A model generated the notes under the pieces. The model ran no database searches. It saw only the letters and a program-made list of their open reading frames with translations, and was not told the DNA's origin. A DNA stretch of 64,000 nt from Sipunculus nudus (lineage: Eukaryota > Annelida > Sipuncula > Golfingiida > Sipunculidae): assembly GCA_026874595.1 (NCBI GenBank), contig CM049311.1, forward strand, positions 62,769,453-62,833,452, given 5' to 3'. The translations under genes were made by a program, and so were the position numbers. Below, piece after piece: positions 11,855 to 23,565 of this stretch (positions within the stretch are counted from its first letter, which is position 1; every line of letters begins with the position of its first letter).

Positions 11855-12569
11855 CATCATTAATTATGAAGAGGCCTATTGTAATCACACTGGGCCATAT
11901 ATGTAACACCCTCAGCAAGTCTGTAGGGAACTCACTATATCACTGAGAATGATGGTACCCACATGTAACATCAAGGGCTGGAGGGTTGTGGGGTTTAGGA
12001 CTTGGTATTACACCCTGCAGGTAAAATAGTGGGTGCTGATCTCATCACCGACAGGATGCTGTAAAAGCTGCTGTTTTTTTAACATCCTTGCTGTCTCTGT
12101 TGAGTCTACAGGAACATGAATGAGGATGCGTGTCCATTTATCAGTGCATTACACTTGGTTAATAGTGAGTGCTGATCAGATCTGTACATCCTCTACCTGG
12201 AGTCGGCCACACAGGTATATATTCCTATATGTAGTACACCTGTAATTACAAACATATCGGTAAAGTGTAAAACTGTGCCAGTTTTGTACCCAAGTTTTTT
12301 TTTTTCCATATTTTTGCAAGAGGAAGGTTTTGTAGCCTCCTGTATGTTAACAGCTGTTTGTCAAGGTTTGTATGAAAGCCCTAATGTTTAATTACTAATA
12401 AGACATATGCTGCAGGTTGTCTCCTGTGATAATATTTAACCCATATACAGTTAAGTACTGCAGTTAAATTGTGCTCAGACAGCAGTTTCAGTAAAATGAG
12501 AAAGACTGACCATCTCATTTACCTCTTAATGAGGCAAAGCAGTTTGGCCACAAAACCCTGAAACCTAAG
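11855..12569. other. Unique DNA, no gene recognised
   Basis: Somewhat GC-richer at 11,930-12,200 but without a convincing open frame or repeat boundary. Confidence 0.3.
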
Positions 12570-13274
12570 TGTATCCGCTGAAACAAAGTTTTGCATATAC
12601 TGTGTTTTTGACTGGGTTATGTTTTTGACTGGTATCCGCCACTGCCGCTGCCGCATTTGTTTCCGGAACTCTCAGACCACTATACAGATTTTCCAGAATC
12701 TTGACACCATCATCAGTTCACATGTAAACTGGTACCAAACCATTTTGGGTTGACCTCTGACCTTTCTGCCCTGCAGTGCTTCCATCTGTGCTTCTGTTTT
12801 TACAAATTAACCCACATACCTTTGGACTCATTTGACCAGTTGGGCTGAAATTTACACAAATGTAGCTCTTAGATAGCTTTATAACATACCCAAAAGTGTT
12901 ATCTCAGGACTTGTTTGACATATCGGCCTGAAATGTTACATGAGTATAGATCTTACATAGCTCTACAGCTTATAAAAAATTTGGTGACCCAACTTAAAAC
13001 CCTTTGTTCATCTGCCTAGGTTAAAAATCACTCGTATCTCAGCAGTGGTTTGACTTAAATCCACCTGAAATTTTGCATATGTATACATCTTTAATAGCTT
13101 TCTCTTTCTAATATTTGGTAGTGCCCCCTTCAGTCATGTTTACATGGCAGACGTCCATGATAATATGCAACACATCTCACAATTTCCCCTTGCCACTCAA
13201 TCCATGCCTCACTTCAACTATCCTCCTCTGATTATGGGGATACACTTAGTCACTTTTCAACTACCTGTATTCTG
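12570..13274 (+). mobile_element. F3 element copy B, short (one to two monomers)
   Basis: It begins with TGTATCCGCTGAAAC, an F3-like 5' end. A head region of about 300 bp is followed by one to two degenerate 280 bp monomers (TTGACATATCGGCCTGAAAT near 12929). It ends with a version of the 3' stem region and CTGTATTCTG in place of CTAG. Copy A lacks most of the head, which reappears inverted in copy D (about 63290-63480), so F3 variants differ in internal content. Confidence 0.65.
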
Positions 13275-14369
13275 GTTATGACTTTGCTGTAATCTCTTTA
13301 GAGTTTAGTTATAATTATGTCTTCTTATTCCTAGTGCACATCAAAATATGGGTGTTTTTGGTAGCTTCACAAGTTACTAGGAATTTGTTTGAGGCACCTC
13401 AGCAGGGGCAAATACCGGAGACTCGACACCTTGGCTCAGGTAAACAAGTATGCCAGAAGTGCTAGTAGACTTTAAATGCAGAAGTTAAGGAAAAAAACTG
13501 CATGAAGAGCAACATATTGAGCTGATTTTCAGTATTAAGTGTATTTTATCTTATTTCACAGACTTTTCAGTTTGTAAAATAGGGGGTTCATCTGTTACGC
13601 TCCCTCTGAATCCGCCCCTGCTCAAGGCTGCCAAATTAAGCTTTATACTTCAACAATTGTTCATACTGAGGGCTTGTTAGTCTCCTCTCTGTATTTCTGG
13701 TGTATGGATCACTGATTGGTCCAGATCTGGGTCTCAGCTTTAAAATATACATACATTGACATATGTTAACATGGTGTTAGTAATACTGGTTACATACCGG
13801 TGTACAATTTAAAGGTTAGCAGCTGTTATTGGCTGTACAGGTACTGAGTCACCAGGTGTGTATCGTGGTGTTTGCATTGGATGAATGAAGTACATAATGC
13901 ATTTTGTTACAGCTCTCACTGATTATCATTTGGCATGACATGCAACAGTATTTCATTGTCAAGTAACCAGGCAACCACACACTTGTACACTAACACAGAA
14001 AGAGTATGACCAGTATTGTGTGTAGGTTTGTTGGTAAATATAAGTTTGATTGTAGTCACAGGTATATATATAAAAAAAATAAAACAAAGAATTATGCTAT
14101 ATTATTACCATGGAAAAAAATATTTAGGTTGAATGTCTAGTGGCACACATCTTCTGCAGGCAAGTTACATTAATTTGACTCATTTCACTCACTCAATGCT
14201 GGCAACTTTAGGCAACCTTAGCTATGTATGGCTTTCAAAGTGCTGGCACAGGGGAGAGATTCATCTGACCAGTGAGAGTTTGATCTAGCCGGGTTTTCCC
14301 CCCAAGATCCTTCTTGACATGTATCCAGTCCCTCAATCACATCGGTCAGAGAATATATTGACGCTTGTG
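13275..14369. other. Unique AT-rich DNA with one isolated transposon-like end
   Basis: No gene is seen. ATCCGCCCCTG at about 13601-13611 resembles the terminus of hAT-type MITEs, but I could not find its partner. Confidence 0.3.
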
Positions 14370-14405
14370 ATGCCTGAATACCATACCTTTTATTTTTTTG
14401 GCTTA
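14370..14405. repeat. Solo terminal repeat of MITE-M1
   Basis: TGCCTGAATACCATACCTTT followed by a T-rich run and GGCTTA matches the right inverted repeat of the 7519 and 50314 elements. No body or partner repeat is attached, so it is a remnant. Confidence 0.6.
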
Positions 14406-15374
14406 AAGCTTATTTCACCAGACCAAGGGATGACCATACTTTGCATTTGTATGCCATTCCTTGACACATACTATCTTGCTATATAGCAATTAACTAATTA
14501 TTACTTCTCATCATGAGACAGGTCCTGATTCTGCAGGTTAATATTACTGTCCAGGGCCAGCTCTTTTTAACCTTTGTGGCCTATTCTTATAACATATTCA
14601 TGCAGCTGACAGCTTGTTCTCAACAGTGAATATTAAATGGTGTTAAGATAATGATTCATATGTATGGTTCACTTGAAATTAAATAAATTATAATGTTATG
14701 GAAATTAATTAATCAGTTAATTAATTAAACTGATTGTATATGGCCACACTAAACATGTCAGGTGCCTGTCCTAGAGACAGCGAGTTATAAAAACAGGCTT
14801 AAGAAATTGGTTCTCAGGAGACCATACTCCAGGTGCATGTAATTCAGGGCTGCTAATAAAAATGAGGTGTCTGATATAACAAAGGTTTCCTGTTCTAGAA
14901 GAATAAGACCACCTTGGTTATCATGGAGTATGATAAATTATTCTGTATACATGTGTGCAGTTACTGTCAAAGACTGGCTTTACCATATTCATAGATACTA
15001 GCAGTGTATGTACCCTTAATTCCGAAATGTGACTTGCATCATCCAGGTTTTAAGTCTGTATGCAAAATGGCAGCCCTCGGAGTGGTTTCAGATTTTGCAA
15101 GGTCAGGGTTTGATCAGGGCTAAAATATTTGATAGGATAGTGAATAGTGGGATTATTTGGTGGCCATTAAAGACCCATGGATATAAAGTAGAAGGCTGAG
15201 GAACACTTTGGGGATGACCCTGCCCTCATCCACAATTTTGATAGAGGATTTACATTAATTTTATGTGACTGTCTTTGCCACTTTATATGAATGTGCCACT
15301 TGTTTGTTGTAAACTAGAATTATCTGTTTATATAAAAAAATACCAGTGTTATCTGTATGGGCTGAAGAAATCTA

Positions 15375-15790
15375 CATGGTCGTCATCCTGGTATATTTAG
15401 ACCTCTTGTTTTACATGTAAAAGGTGTTTGTTTACATGACAAAATACCAGGGTTATCATTATTTATTGGAAGCCCCAGTCATCTGACCTCATGGTCGTCA
15501 TCCTGGTATATAGACCTCTTGTTTTACATGTAAGAGGTGTGTGTTTACATGACAAAAAAACTGGGTCAGAAGCGGAACCAGGAGGGGTCTGGACCCCCTC
15601 TTTTTCATCAGAAACAACGTTTCTTTTAAGGGCTTCAAACAAAGTTTGGGGCCTGGACCCCCCCCCCCTTTTCCAGACCTTGGGACCTTTTTTTTAGGGT
15701 TTTCATTAGTCCTCCTGGGTTGGAAGCCCCTTTTTCTAAATCCTGGATCCGCCCCTAAGGGTTATCATTATTTATTGGAAGCCCCAGTTA
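15375..15790. repeat. Local direct duplication, second copy split by an insertion
   Basis: Bases 15375-15480 (starting CATGGTCGTCATCCTGGTAT) recur from 15490. The second copy runs to about 15566, is interrupted by the MITE at 15567-15757, and resumes with GGGTTATCATTATTTATTGG to about 15790. The duplication is older than the MITE insertion. Confidence 0.8.
15567..15757. mobile_element. hAT-like MITE, 191 bp
   Basis: The left end CAGAAGCGGAACCAGGA and the inverted right end (TCCTGGATCCGCCCCTAA) agree at 13 of 17 positions by eye. Both resemble the CAGNGGCGGATCCAG termini widespread in hAT-type MITEs. The undisturbed sister duplicate (15375-15480) shows the pre-insertion sequence. An 8 bp target duplication is only weakly visible, presumably decayed. 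Confidence 0.6.
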
Positions 15791-15982
15791 TCTCACTCTC
15801 TGGTCCTGTGCCAACAGCTCCAGCATTCATATAGTACAACAGCCTTGATGGCTGCAGATATGACAGTTTTGCTGGAACTCATAACCCACATATGGTTAAC
15901 ATAACAGAGTCTGTTGAGTTCTGTGGCGACCACTATGCTGAGTAAATCCATATCTGCCTTGGCATCTTCAGCTTGCTTCCTG

Positions 15983-16147
15983 GACTGTAGCATAAAGCTG
16001 CTGTAACTGTTACATCTGCTGTCAGTACTTGCTGTTTATGCCAGTGATTTATTTTAATGGAAAGCTGCTGTTCTTAATGCTCTATTGTAAGCCTGGGCTG
16101 CTTCACAAACTGTAAGTGCTCACCTGGAAAGCTCTGTCTTATCACTA
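15983..16147. repeat. Dispersed duplicate D1, copy 1
   Basis: This stretch shares TACATCTGCTGTCAGTACTT, GAGAGCTGCTGTTCTT-like and CTCACCTGGAAA-like blocks in the same order and orientation with 17168-17347. The adjacent minus-strand frame 15793-15993 is open for 66 residues and partly overlaps this copy, but I recognise no domain in it. Confidence 0.65.
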
Positions 16148-17013
16148 GACATATATCTAAGGTAAGGTTTCATTGTTTTAACGTATCAAATTTGTAATAT
16201 ATTTGATAAAAATCATAAATTTATTATTTTGATGTTATTATATGCCATACTCATGACCTGATGCCTACACTTATGATGTCATAAAGATCAGCATGACAGG
16301 TATAATTCTGACTCTGACAGTGGGCAGTGGGCTATTGACCACATGATCAAGATAATCACTGTAGAACTGTACAGTCAGCAACAGAAGCTTGTCAGGACCA
16401 CCAGACATTATTATGATGTCATTGTCGGAGCACCCTACTTCATTTGATGTTGACATCACCATGACTACAAGATGTTGGTTACTTACGATGAACATTAAAG
16501 CTACCTATCGACATTAACTTCCATAGTAAGAAACTTTTTAAGGTGCCTTTAAGGTGTGTTTTAAAGTCACTTTTCCTGTCTGCAGCATATCCCAAAAAGT
16601 TCTGAAATTTAAATTAAATGATTAAATTTTGGGGATATCAGTTTTAGTTTTGAGATGTTATTTGGAAAAACACTTGAAACAGCAGCAGGCATGAAGGGGA
16701 AAACTTGAATTGATCTAAATCCACATGTACTAAATATGCAGATCCATCCAATGTTACAATATTTCTTCTTTCACCCATGGTCCATCCTTCCACAATAATT
16801 TATTGGAATTCTCCCAGGAAATATGGCTATACACACACACACACATATGACCAATCACATAACCTCGCCCACCTTTGTTGGCAGAGTTATCTAGGATTAT
16901 AGTCTGTTGTGTGTGTACATCTGCCAAAGCAAAATAATCCTACTTGATTCTGCCCCCCCCCCCCCCAACACTTCTCCCCTCCCCCCCCCCCCCCCCAACA
17001 CTCAATTTCATGG

Positions 17014-17077
17014 AAGCCAAACAAACCAACAAATCAACAGACAAAGGTGAAAACATAACCTTTGCTGAGGTAATGAC
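17014..17077 (+). repeat. Retroelement-type 3' tail, copy a
   Basis: A run of ACAAACCAACAAATCAACAG-type tandem C/A units is followed by GTGAAAACATAACCTTTGCT and GAGGTAA. Related tails occur at 31436-31500 and, more weakly, at 19215-19390 and 31670-31830. The end can fold (ACCT...AGGT). The pattern resembles SINE or RTE-type 3' tails of marine invertebrates; that link is from general knowledge and not proven here. Confidence 0.45.
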
Positions 17078-17167
17078 AGTGTATGTTATTGTAATATACA
17101 TCTGTTTAATTCAGTTGTAACATTATTCTAGTATCACACTGATCTGTCCTCTGAGCCATCTTTGCTG

Positions 17168-17347
17168 GACTGTAGTATATAATGCACCAGCTGCTGTGAC
17201 TGGTACATCTGCTGTCAGTACTTGCTGTATATGTCAGTGATGTATTCTGATAGAGAGCTGCTGTTCTTATTGCTCTTCCATAATGCCTGAGCTGCCAGCA
17301 TCTTCCCACACAGCAAGTGTTCACCTGGAAACATGCACGTTATCACA
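17168..17347. repeat. Dispersed duplicate D1, copy 2
   Basis: This is the second copy of the 15983-16147 block, about 1.2 kb downstream in direct orientation and visibly diverged by small indels. The minus-strand open frame across it (72 residues) is not preserved in copy 1, which argues against coding function. Confidence 0.65.
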
Positions 17348-17790
17348 AGCCTGGGATCTCAGGTAACATTGATGATCTTGATGAAACGTTTCATATTCAA
17401 GCCATATACTATGAGATATTGTGATAAAGAGTAGAGTTGGGCTTTATGCCTGTATCAGTTATATCATGATATGTGCTTGGTATATATGCATATGTATCAT
17501 TTTAAGATATAATACATCATTATATATTTCCACATTTACATGGCTCCACTTTATCAGCTCCATTTAAAATTTCTTATGATTTTTAAAAATGGAGCTAGAG
17601 AAAACCAAGAAATGAGGGATTAATAGTAAGATTATATTTGGAACTATATAGATATCAACTAGTATCAGTTCTGGTGTATATATTGGAATTATTGCTCATC
17701 AACAGATGGTAACTTTTGCCTTATTGCTGTGGAGGGTAGGTCTTTAAAATGATATTCTGGCTATGTACAGTACATACCTGGATACATTTG

Positions 17791-17985
17791 TTCTGTCAAG
17801 TGAGCCAGCCTCATTATTGTTAGTGCTACTGGTACTAGCAATTAAAGAACAGGTACCATCAGTCCATCACATGATTTGAAAAAACTTCTCCCCTCACTGT
17901 GTTTTTGTATTTACCTTTTATAGTGTAATTTATTCTGAAGGAGTGTTAAGTTCATTGTATATTGCTGTTAATTAGAGCAATCTAA
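17791..17985. repeat. Dispersed duplicate D2, copy 1
   Basis: It shares TTCTGTCAAGTGAGCCAGCC and GAAGGAGTGTTAAGTTCATT-like blocks with 18484-18682 in the same order, with an internal length difference. Noncoding in appearance. Confidence 0.6.
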
Positions 17986-18483
17986 AGCAGGAGATTAGGT
18001 TAAACACTGGATTTTTGAACCTGGATGTCAGTAGCTGTAAATGCTGTGGTAATGTGAGTTTTTCTGAATCGGACAATTTTTAATAATGATAGATCTACAG
18101 ACAGTAAACATTTATATTTGATACAGAATCTAATTGAGTCAAGTTTATCAAAACTTTTACTCTAAAATATTTTGTTTTATTTTATATTTTGTCTCCCAGA
18201 AAGGTATGTGCATGATTCCATAAAAACAACACTCTCAGGTCACGATCCTCTGCTGTTTAAATCATGTTAAATTAAATAATGAAAGGAGTAGTTATTACTC
18301 TGAAAACATTGTGCACTGAAAACTAGAGAAAGGACACGGTGTCCATCAGTGTGGTATACAGGGCACGTTACTGAGTCTTCTCATCAGCTCACTATAGCTG
18401 CCTGGAGATGATATTCCTCCTTATGCTGCTGGGAGCTGGACTGTAAAACTGCTTCTCTGACTACAGTAACTGAATATATATTG

Positions 18484-18682
18484 TTCTGTCAGCTGGGCCA
18501 GCCTAATTATTGTTGACTTTACCAGCATAGAACCTGTACCATCACTTGTCCTGAGATGACAGAGCATTCTGACACTGATGGTCATGGGACCATCATTCCT
18601 CGCTCTCTCTGGAGCGCCAATTGATAGCAGGATTGATACTGAAGGAGTGTGAATTTCATTGTTTATTGCTGTTAATTGGAGG
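18484..18682. repeat. Dispersed duplicate D2, copy 2
   Basis: This is the second D2 copy, within a GC-richer segment (18350-18840) that has a 135-residue minus-strand open frame (18421-18828). The frame shows no domain, signal peptide or repeat I recognise, and the related D2 copy 1 does not keep it open, so I do not call it a gene. A diverged exon cannot be excluded. Confidence 0.5.
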
Positions 18683-19214
18683 CTGTATATTAGGTAGCAC
18701 TGGAGCAGATCAGTCTTCACCCAGCTGGGGCCAGTGCTGTTGCTGGACTTCGCTAGCAGGGACATATGGTGACTGAAACTCCACCAGGGACACACTGTAA
18801 TAAGCTGCAGTGACCAAAGTGTGATCATGGAGATTATAGTTTCATGAAAATGTCAAGCTCTGTCTGAGGTATTTAGCCTTTTATGTGACTTCAGTTATTG
18901 GGTAAAGTTCAGAGTATTTTGATCATATATTTAACATGGTCATGTAACCACAAACATATATGGTAGATTCATTTTAAATATGTCTGTATTTTTAATTACA
19001 TCAATCAGTATTGATATTGAGATCTATAGAATTCTTAAAGAAGCAGAATACTAGGTCTGCTTGGCATTTGTTCTGGTAATATGTATGATTACAGTGTGTT
19101 TATGCATCACAAAAGTTCTTGTGTATGAATTATCAATAATTACTCTCCTCTGCTTTGGGCTGTTTAGCAATATTAAAATTTAAATGGTAAAACAATCTTG
19201 AATCATATTTAATC

Positions 19215-19390
19215 AATTGTTCCTTTGGTGTTGTCCTTATCCTGCTGACCCTTTAACAATCAAAACTACTTGAGTAAAGTTACTAACCGACAAACCAGTC
19301 AACCAGCTAAATAAAAAACAAACATACCAGACAACCAGCCAGATTAATAAATTATGATTAAAACATAAAACCTTCTAAAAGAGATATAAT
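19215..19390 (+). repeat. Retroelement-type 3' tail, copy b (degenerate)
   Basis: TTTGGTGTTGTCCTTATCCT, ACTTGAGTAAAGTTACTAAC and ACAAACCAGTCAACCAGC follow the same order as the 31670-31830 copy, ending in AAAACATAAAACCTTCT. It is a decayed copy of the same family. Confidence 0.45.
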
Positions 19391-20013
19391 TGTATATGCT
19401 ATAACTGCAATGGTATAGTTGTATACTGAGATCATTTCATGATCTGGTCACTAATGCTGTTTTGTCATTACTGTCAAATGATGGTGTGAGGTAAGCATGA
19501 CAGGAAATGTCACTTTTTTTTCATGGCTCTGTTCTCCTGGTTGTACATGTATTGGCCTAAGTGAAAAATTATAGAAAGGTAAATGATTTTCTTAGATCAT
19601 TCACAGTGAAAACCTTCAAAGAGACTTCAGGTTGCCTTTCCCAAGTTCCTATATACCACAGTTCTCATTGTTACAAAAGAAAATCCTCTTAACTCTGCAC
19701 ATACAAAAACCACCGAGTACTATATGTCTGGTTTGTATGTGCTTAAAATAGCACTTAACATACTAATTTTAGCTAAACTCCAGCTTTTGTTCTTGATAGC
19801 TTTTAAAAACAACATACTTGATGGCTACCTGAGTCTTTTTAATTTGGAGATGCTAGATCTGCACAAGCTGGTTTCACAGGTACTCTGTCTGTGTATGTAC
19901 TAGTTAAAATATCAGAAGTCCTTCAACTTTGCTACATTAGTATACCTACAGTCCGTATGCAGTGGTCTTGTCACATTCATTTTGACTTATTTCATCAATC
20001 CACTTCCTGCAAA

Positions 20014-20085
20014 GGCTTCCGTGGTCCAGGGGTAGTACACACAGCTCAAAGTTGGGGGGTTGTGAATTATAATCTTAGCTAAGGC
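20014..20085 (+). repeat. tRNA-like sequence, probable SINE head relic
   Basis: GCTTCCGTGGTCCAGGGGTA fits the acceptor start and the polymerase III A box (TGGTCCAGGGG) of a tRNA. About 40 bases later GGTTGTGAATTATAATC sits where the B box and T loop should be, but is mutated at conserved positions. I read this as a decayed tRNA-derived SINE head, not a working tRNA. F1 copy 1 begins 13 bases downstream. Confidence 0.5.
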
Positions 20086-20097
20086 AGTAAGATTTTT

Positions 20098-22700
20098 AGC
20101 TCAGCTGACTATAAGTCATCTGAGCTATAGTCGTGGTCCATTGTCCGTCGTCCGTCCATCTGTCCGTCCGTCCGTCCGTAGATGTGGCACGTTTTGAAAC
20201 CGTAAGACCTAGGAATCCAAAATTCGGCATAATGTTAGATGTCCCCAAGATCTCCTACCAAGCCGAAAACTGGGTGTTTGCAACTTCGTTCCTTTGAGAA
20301 ATTAAGGAAAAACCTCAATTTTTTATTAAAAACCTATTTTCACACTTCAGGACTGCCTTATATCAAAACCACTCATCTGTTTTACCTCATATTTACCATA
20401 AATATTCCTCTATATAGTTCCTATGTACATGCAAGAAATTATGTCTGTATTATTTAATTTAAAAAAGTTATGGGCCCAAACATAATGCATTTTGTAAAAA
20501 ATCAGAAAAGATATTTGATCACTTAACACAAAAAATGTTAATGCTATGGACCTTTTTTCCAGTAATATAACTTTAATTAATCAAAATTAAATTGTATACC
20601 CAAAATTAGATGAAAATCTTTTAAATTTTTTAAAATATTAATAAAAATAAAAAATTGGTACCTTAAATTTTGCCCAATTTTGACCATGGCACGTTTTTTT
20701 CCTGTAAGTACTGTGGATTTAATTTTCACAGCATGTTTTTGTTAGCATTTCAACTGTTAACACAAAAAATTTGAAACCAGTTGATCAAAAACTGTAGATT
20801 TTAATCAAGTTTTCAAGCACCATGTAACATATTGTTTACATCAAGCTAGTGTTATGCAGTTTGCAAGAGCTCAGCTCCCCACTTCAGCTCTAAGTTCCTT
20901 AAATTCGGCATACAGTTAGATGTCTCCAAAATGCCCTACCATGCCAAGAATTTGGTCACTAGGACATTCGAGATATTAATGAAAAACTTCATTTTTCCAT
21001 TAAAAACCAATTGTTACACTTCAAGACTGCCTAATATCAAAACCACTGATCTGACTTTAATCATAAATAATATACATATTTTTCATTCTCTATGCACATG
21101 CCAGAATGATGTCAGTATTGTGTAATTGTTTTAAGTTATGGGCCCAAACATAATGCACTTTGTAAAAAATCAAGAAATATATTTACTCCCTTAACAAGAG
21201 CATTGCTGAAGCTAGAGATTTTTTTGTCAGGGATGTAACATTATTTAATCAAGATTCAATTGAATACCCAAAATTAGTTCTGAATTTTTCAAATTTTATT
21301 TAGTATAAATATAAAATTAGTACCTTAAATTTTGCCCAACTGTGACCATGGCACGTTTGTTTCCTGTGAGCACTGTTGATATAATTTTCATATCATGCAC
21401 ACATAAGCATTTCAGCTTTTTAGTTTAGAAAGCTAAAAAGAAATTGGCCAAAAATTGTAGCTTTTATTAATGTTTTTTATGAGACCCTGTCAGACTTTGG
21501 CTCTCTCCAGCCCCTCTTGAGTCACCTGTATGTTGACCTTGTTGACCTTTCATCAAATTATGCACGCTTGAGGCGAGGCATACATGGAATCCAGGCAGCT
21601 TATGGCAAGCCACAGTTGATCCAGGTGTCCAACCCAACTCATCTAGTAGTTTTAACCAAGAACATAACAAAAAACAATAAATTAATAAATTTTTATTGGT
21701 TTTTAATAACAAATTAAAGAAAAATGGAAAAGGAATTTGTTAGTTTATAATAACAGGAAATTAACTTGCAGTTACTGATGATATAAGAATCTTGTATCAA
21801 TGGGTAGAATGTCACATATTCCAAATAACACCATGCAGTCACCTATGGCATTTTTCAGTTCAATTTTAATGATAAAGAAGTAAATCATATTATGCATTAC
21901 TAATCATTAGGGATCATATGAAGGAAATTAGACAAAGATGCAGTTGATAATATTAATCTAGATTCCTGCTGTGTCTAGTGTGTACAATGATGTGAAATTA
22001 GTCCAAAATGAATTTTTTACAGTTATTTTTTTAATATAAATAAAAGCCATAAAACCAGGTACTTATGATCATTATTTAAATGTGTGAATTTTGTATATTC
22101 TGGATTCTCAACATCATTGTTTGGTGAAAACTGAATAAATTCCAGACATGGTGCAAATACTTTGTAATTGTATTTAAATACGAATATGATTATGTACTCA
22201 ATTATGAAATTTCTTGCATAAAGAATGGGAATTCAGGTAAAAATGAAAATATATGAATACTCGTGCAAATACTTTCAAAATGTCTTCATGAATGCATTCA
22301 TGAATATATTTTTCAATATTATTTTAATAATCATATCAGTTATATTTCATTTTAAAAAATCATATGATTCTCTTATTATTTTTAATAAAAATTATATTTG
22401 GGACAATATTTGTATTTTTTTTAATAAATAGTTAAACTCTTATATTATATGTTCTGCTTATAAGTTATATGGCCAAGTCAAAATCTGTGTGACAATAGTA
22501 CTCCATTTGTTAATAAATAAATGAAATCAATCCTCTTCCCTGTCTCCAAAGGTACTATCAAAATCATACATAAGCTAAACAACAACAACTCATAATACAG
22601 CTTATATTTATTACCACACAAAACCAGCATGTGCCTCATTTCTAAATAATATTTTTTTATCATATATAACAGCTGAGCGTCGTGACCCATAGGTCCCTTG
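20098..22700 (+). mobile_element. F1 element copy 1 (Helentron/HINE-like), 2.6 kb
   Basis: The 5' end is a 29-base imperfect palindrome (20098-20126), beginning AGCTCAGCTGACT and ending AGTCATCTGAGCT, followed by a CCGT-rich microsatellite (20145-20180). Two diverged monomers follow: one carries AATTCGGCATAATGTTAGAT at about 20221, the other AATTCGGCATACAGTTAGAT at about 20902. Each ends near CTTAAATTTTGCCCAA. A unique 3' segment contains a TTCATGAATGCATTCATGAA palindrome. The inverted subterminal motif CAGCTGAGC (22670-22678, against GCTCAGCTG at 20099-20107) precedes a GACC-CATA-GGTC stem-loop and the CTTG terminus. Both flanks are T-tracts. There is no Rep or helicase frame. Confidence 0.8.
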
Positions 22701-22710
22701 TTTCAGGATC

Positions 22711-22760
22711 TGCCCTCACCAAGGGTGAGCGCTCTGAAGGCTTAATGGGGAGACTGTGCC
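22711..22760 (+). repeat. Short dispersed repeat S1, copy 1
   Basis: TGCCCTCACCAAGGGTGAGC followed by CTTAATGGGGAGACTGTGCC recurs inverted at 63828-63875. The first half is a small hairpin (CTCACC/GGGTGAG). Identity of the family is unknown. Confidence 0.5.
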
Positions 22761-23494
22761 TAACGGTTGTGTCTCACTCACAAACTGTTGCACCTTTCAG
22801 GTGTTCTTCAGTGTTATGAGCCAGCAATGGGGATGACTCACACACTGGACATTCGAAAGTGGAACACTGAGCCTGGTTAACACACGGATTATTGCATGCA
22901 AGCCCCTGTCAGGTAGTCCAAAACCAGAATGGAATTCTGCAGGTGTACATAGTACTCCACCACAAAATAGACAGCCTTTGCTGTATTTTGGTGCAGAGAT
23001 GCTTTCACTTGGAAAAGAATGTTAAATGAAAATAAAAACCTGGGCTGCTTGAGAAGGAACTCGGCAAAAACCTGAAATACCCCCCTCTCATTGGTCAGAA
23101 CATCTCTTGCCCTCCGTCACCACACTGGCAGCCATATTTGGTATGACTGTAAGTGAAATGAGCTAATACATGACCACTGCATAAGGAATTCTTTTTTAAT
23201 GCAGAAGTATTATCAGTACCAGATGTTTCCTTTCCAATTAAATTCTTAGAATGATTCTGCATACCTTTTTAACAAAGTTAATACAAATTTTATTACTTAA
23301 ACCATAGTTACAACCAAAACATAATATCATATAACATGGTGTAATTGAATAAGTTGTTTTCAACGTTAACAAAATTAAAGCCCAAATTATATCATTAGTA
23401 GAATATACCACTATTGATAGGTCACACAGTGCAGTCATGTAGTAAGACATTGGATATATGCACAGTATTTGTATTGTGTATAATTGTGTATGTG
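22761..23494. other. Unique DNA, no gene recognised
   Basis: No convincing exon is seen. The 70-residue minus-strand frame near 23,300 is AT-rich and motif-free. Confidence 0.3.
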
Positions 23495-23565
23495 TGTATA
23501 TATATACTGGTATATAATATATATATATATAATATATAATATATATATATATATATAATATATCT
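23495..23565. repeat. (TA)n microsatellite
   Basis: Nearly continuous TA and TAA units just upstream of element P2. Simple sequence, likely length-variable. Confidence 0.85.

Noticed and set aside
18421-18828. 135-residue minus-strand frame, among the longest after the ankyrin gene
   Set aside because: Overlaps the D2 duplication, whose other copy does not keep the frame, and no domain or splice context is seen.
20014-20085. Functional tRNA gene
   Set aside because: The B box and T loop are mutated, and the acceptor stem does not pair well; read as a SINE relic.
21517-21717. Small plus-strand frame in the F1 3' part (SHLYVDLVDLSSNYARLRRG...)
   Set aside because: Open in copies 1 and 2b, but broken by different deletions in copies 4 and 5 and altered in copy 3, so it is not maintained as coding.
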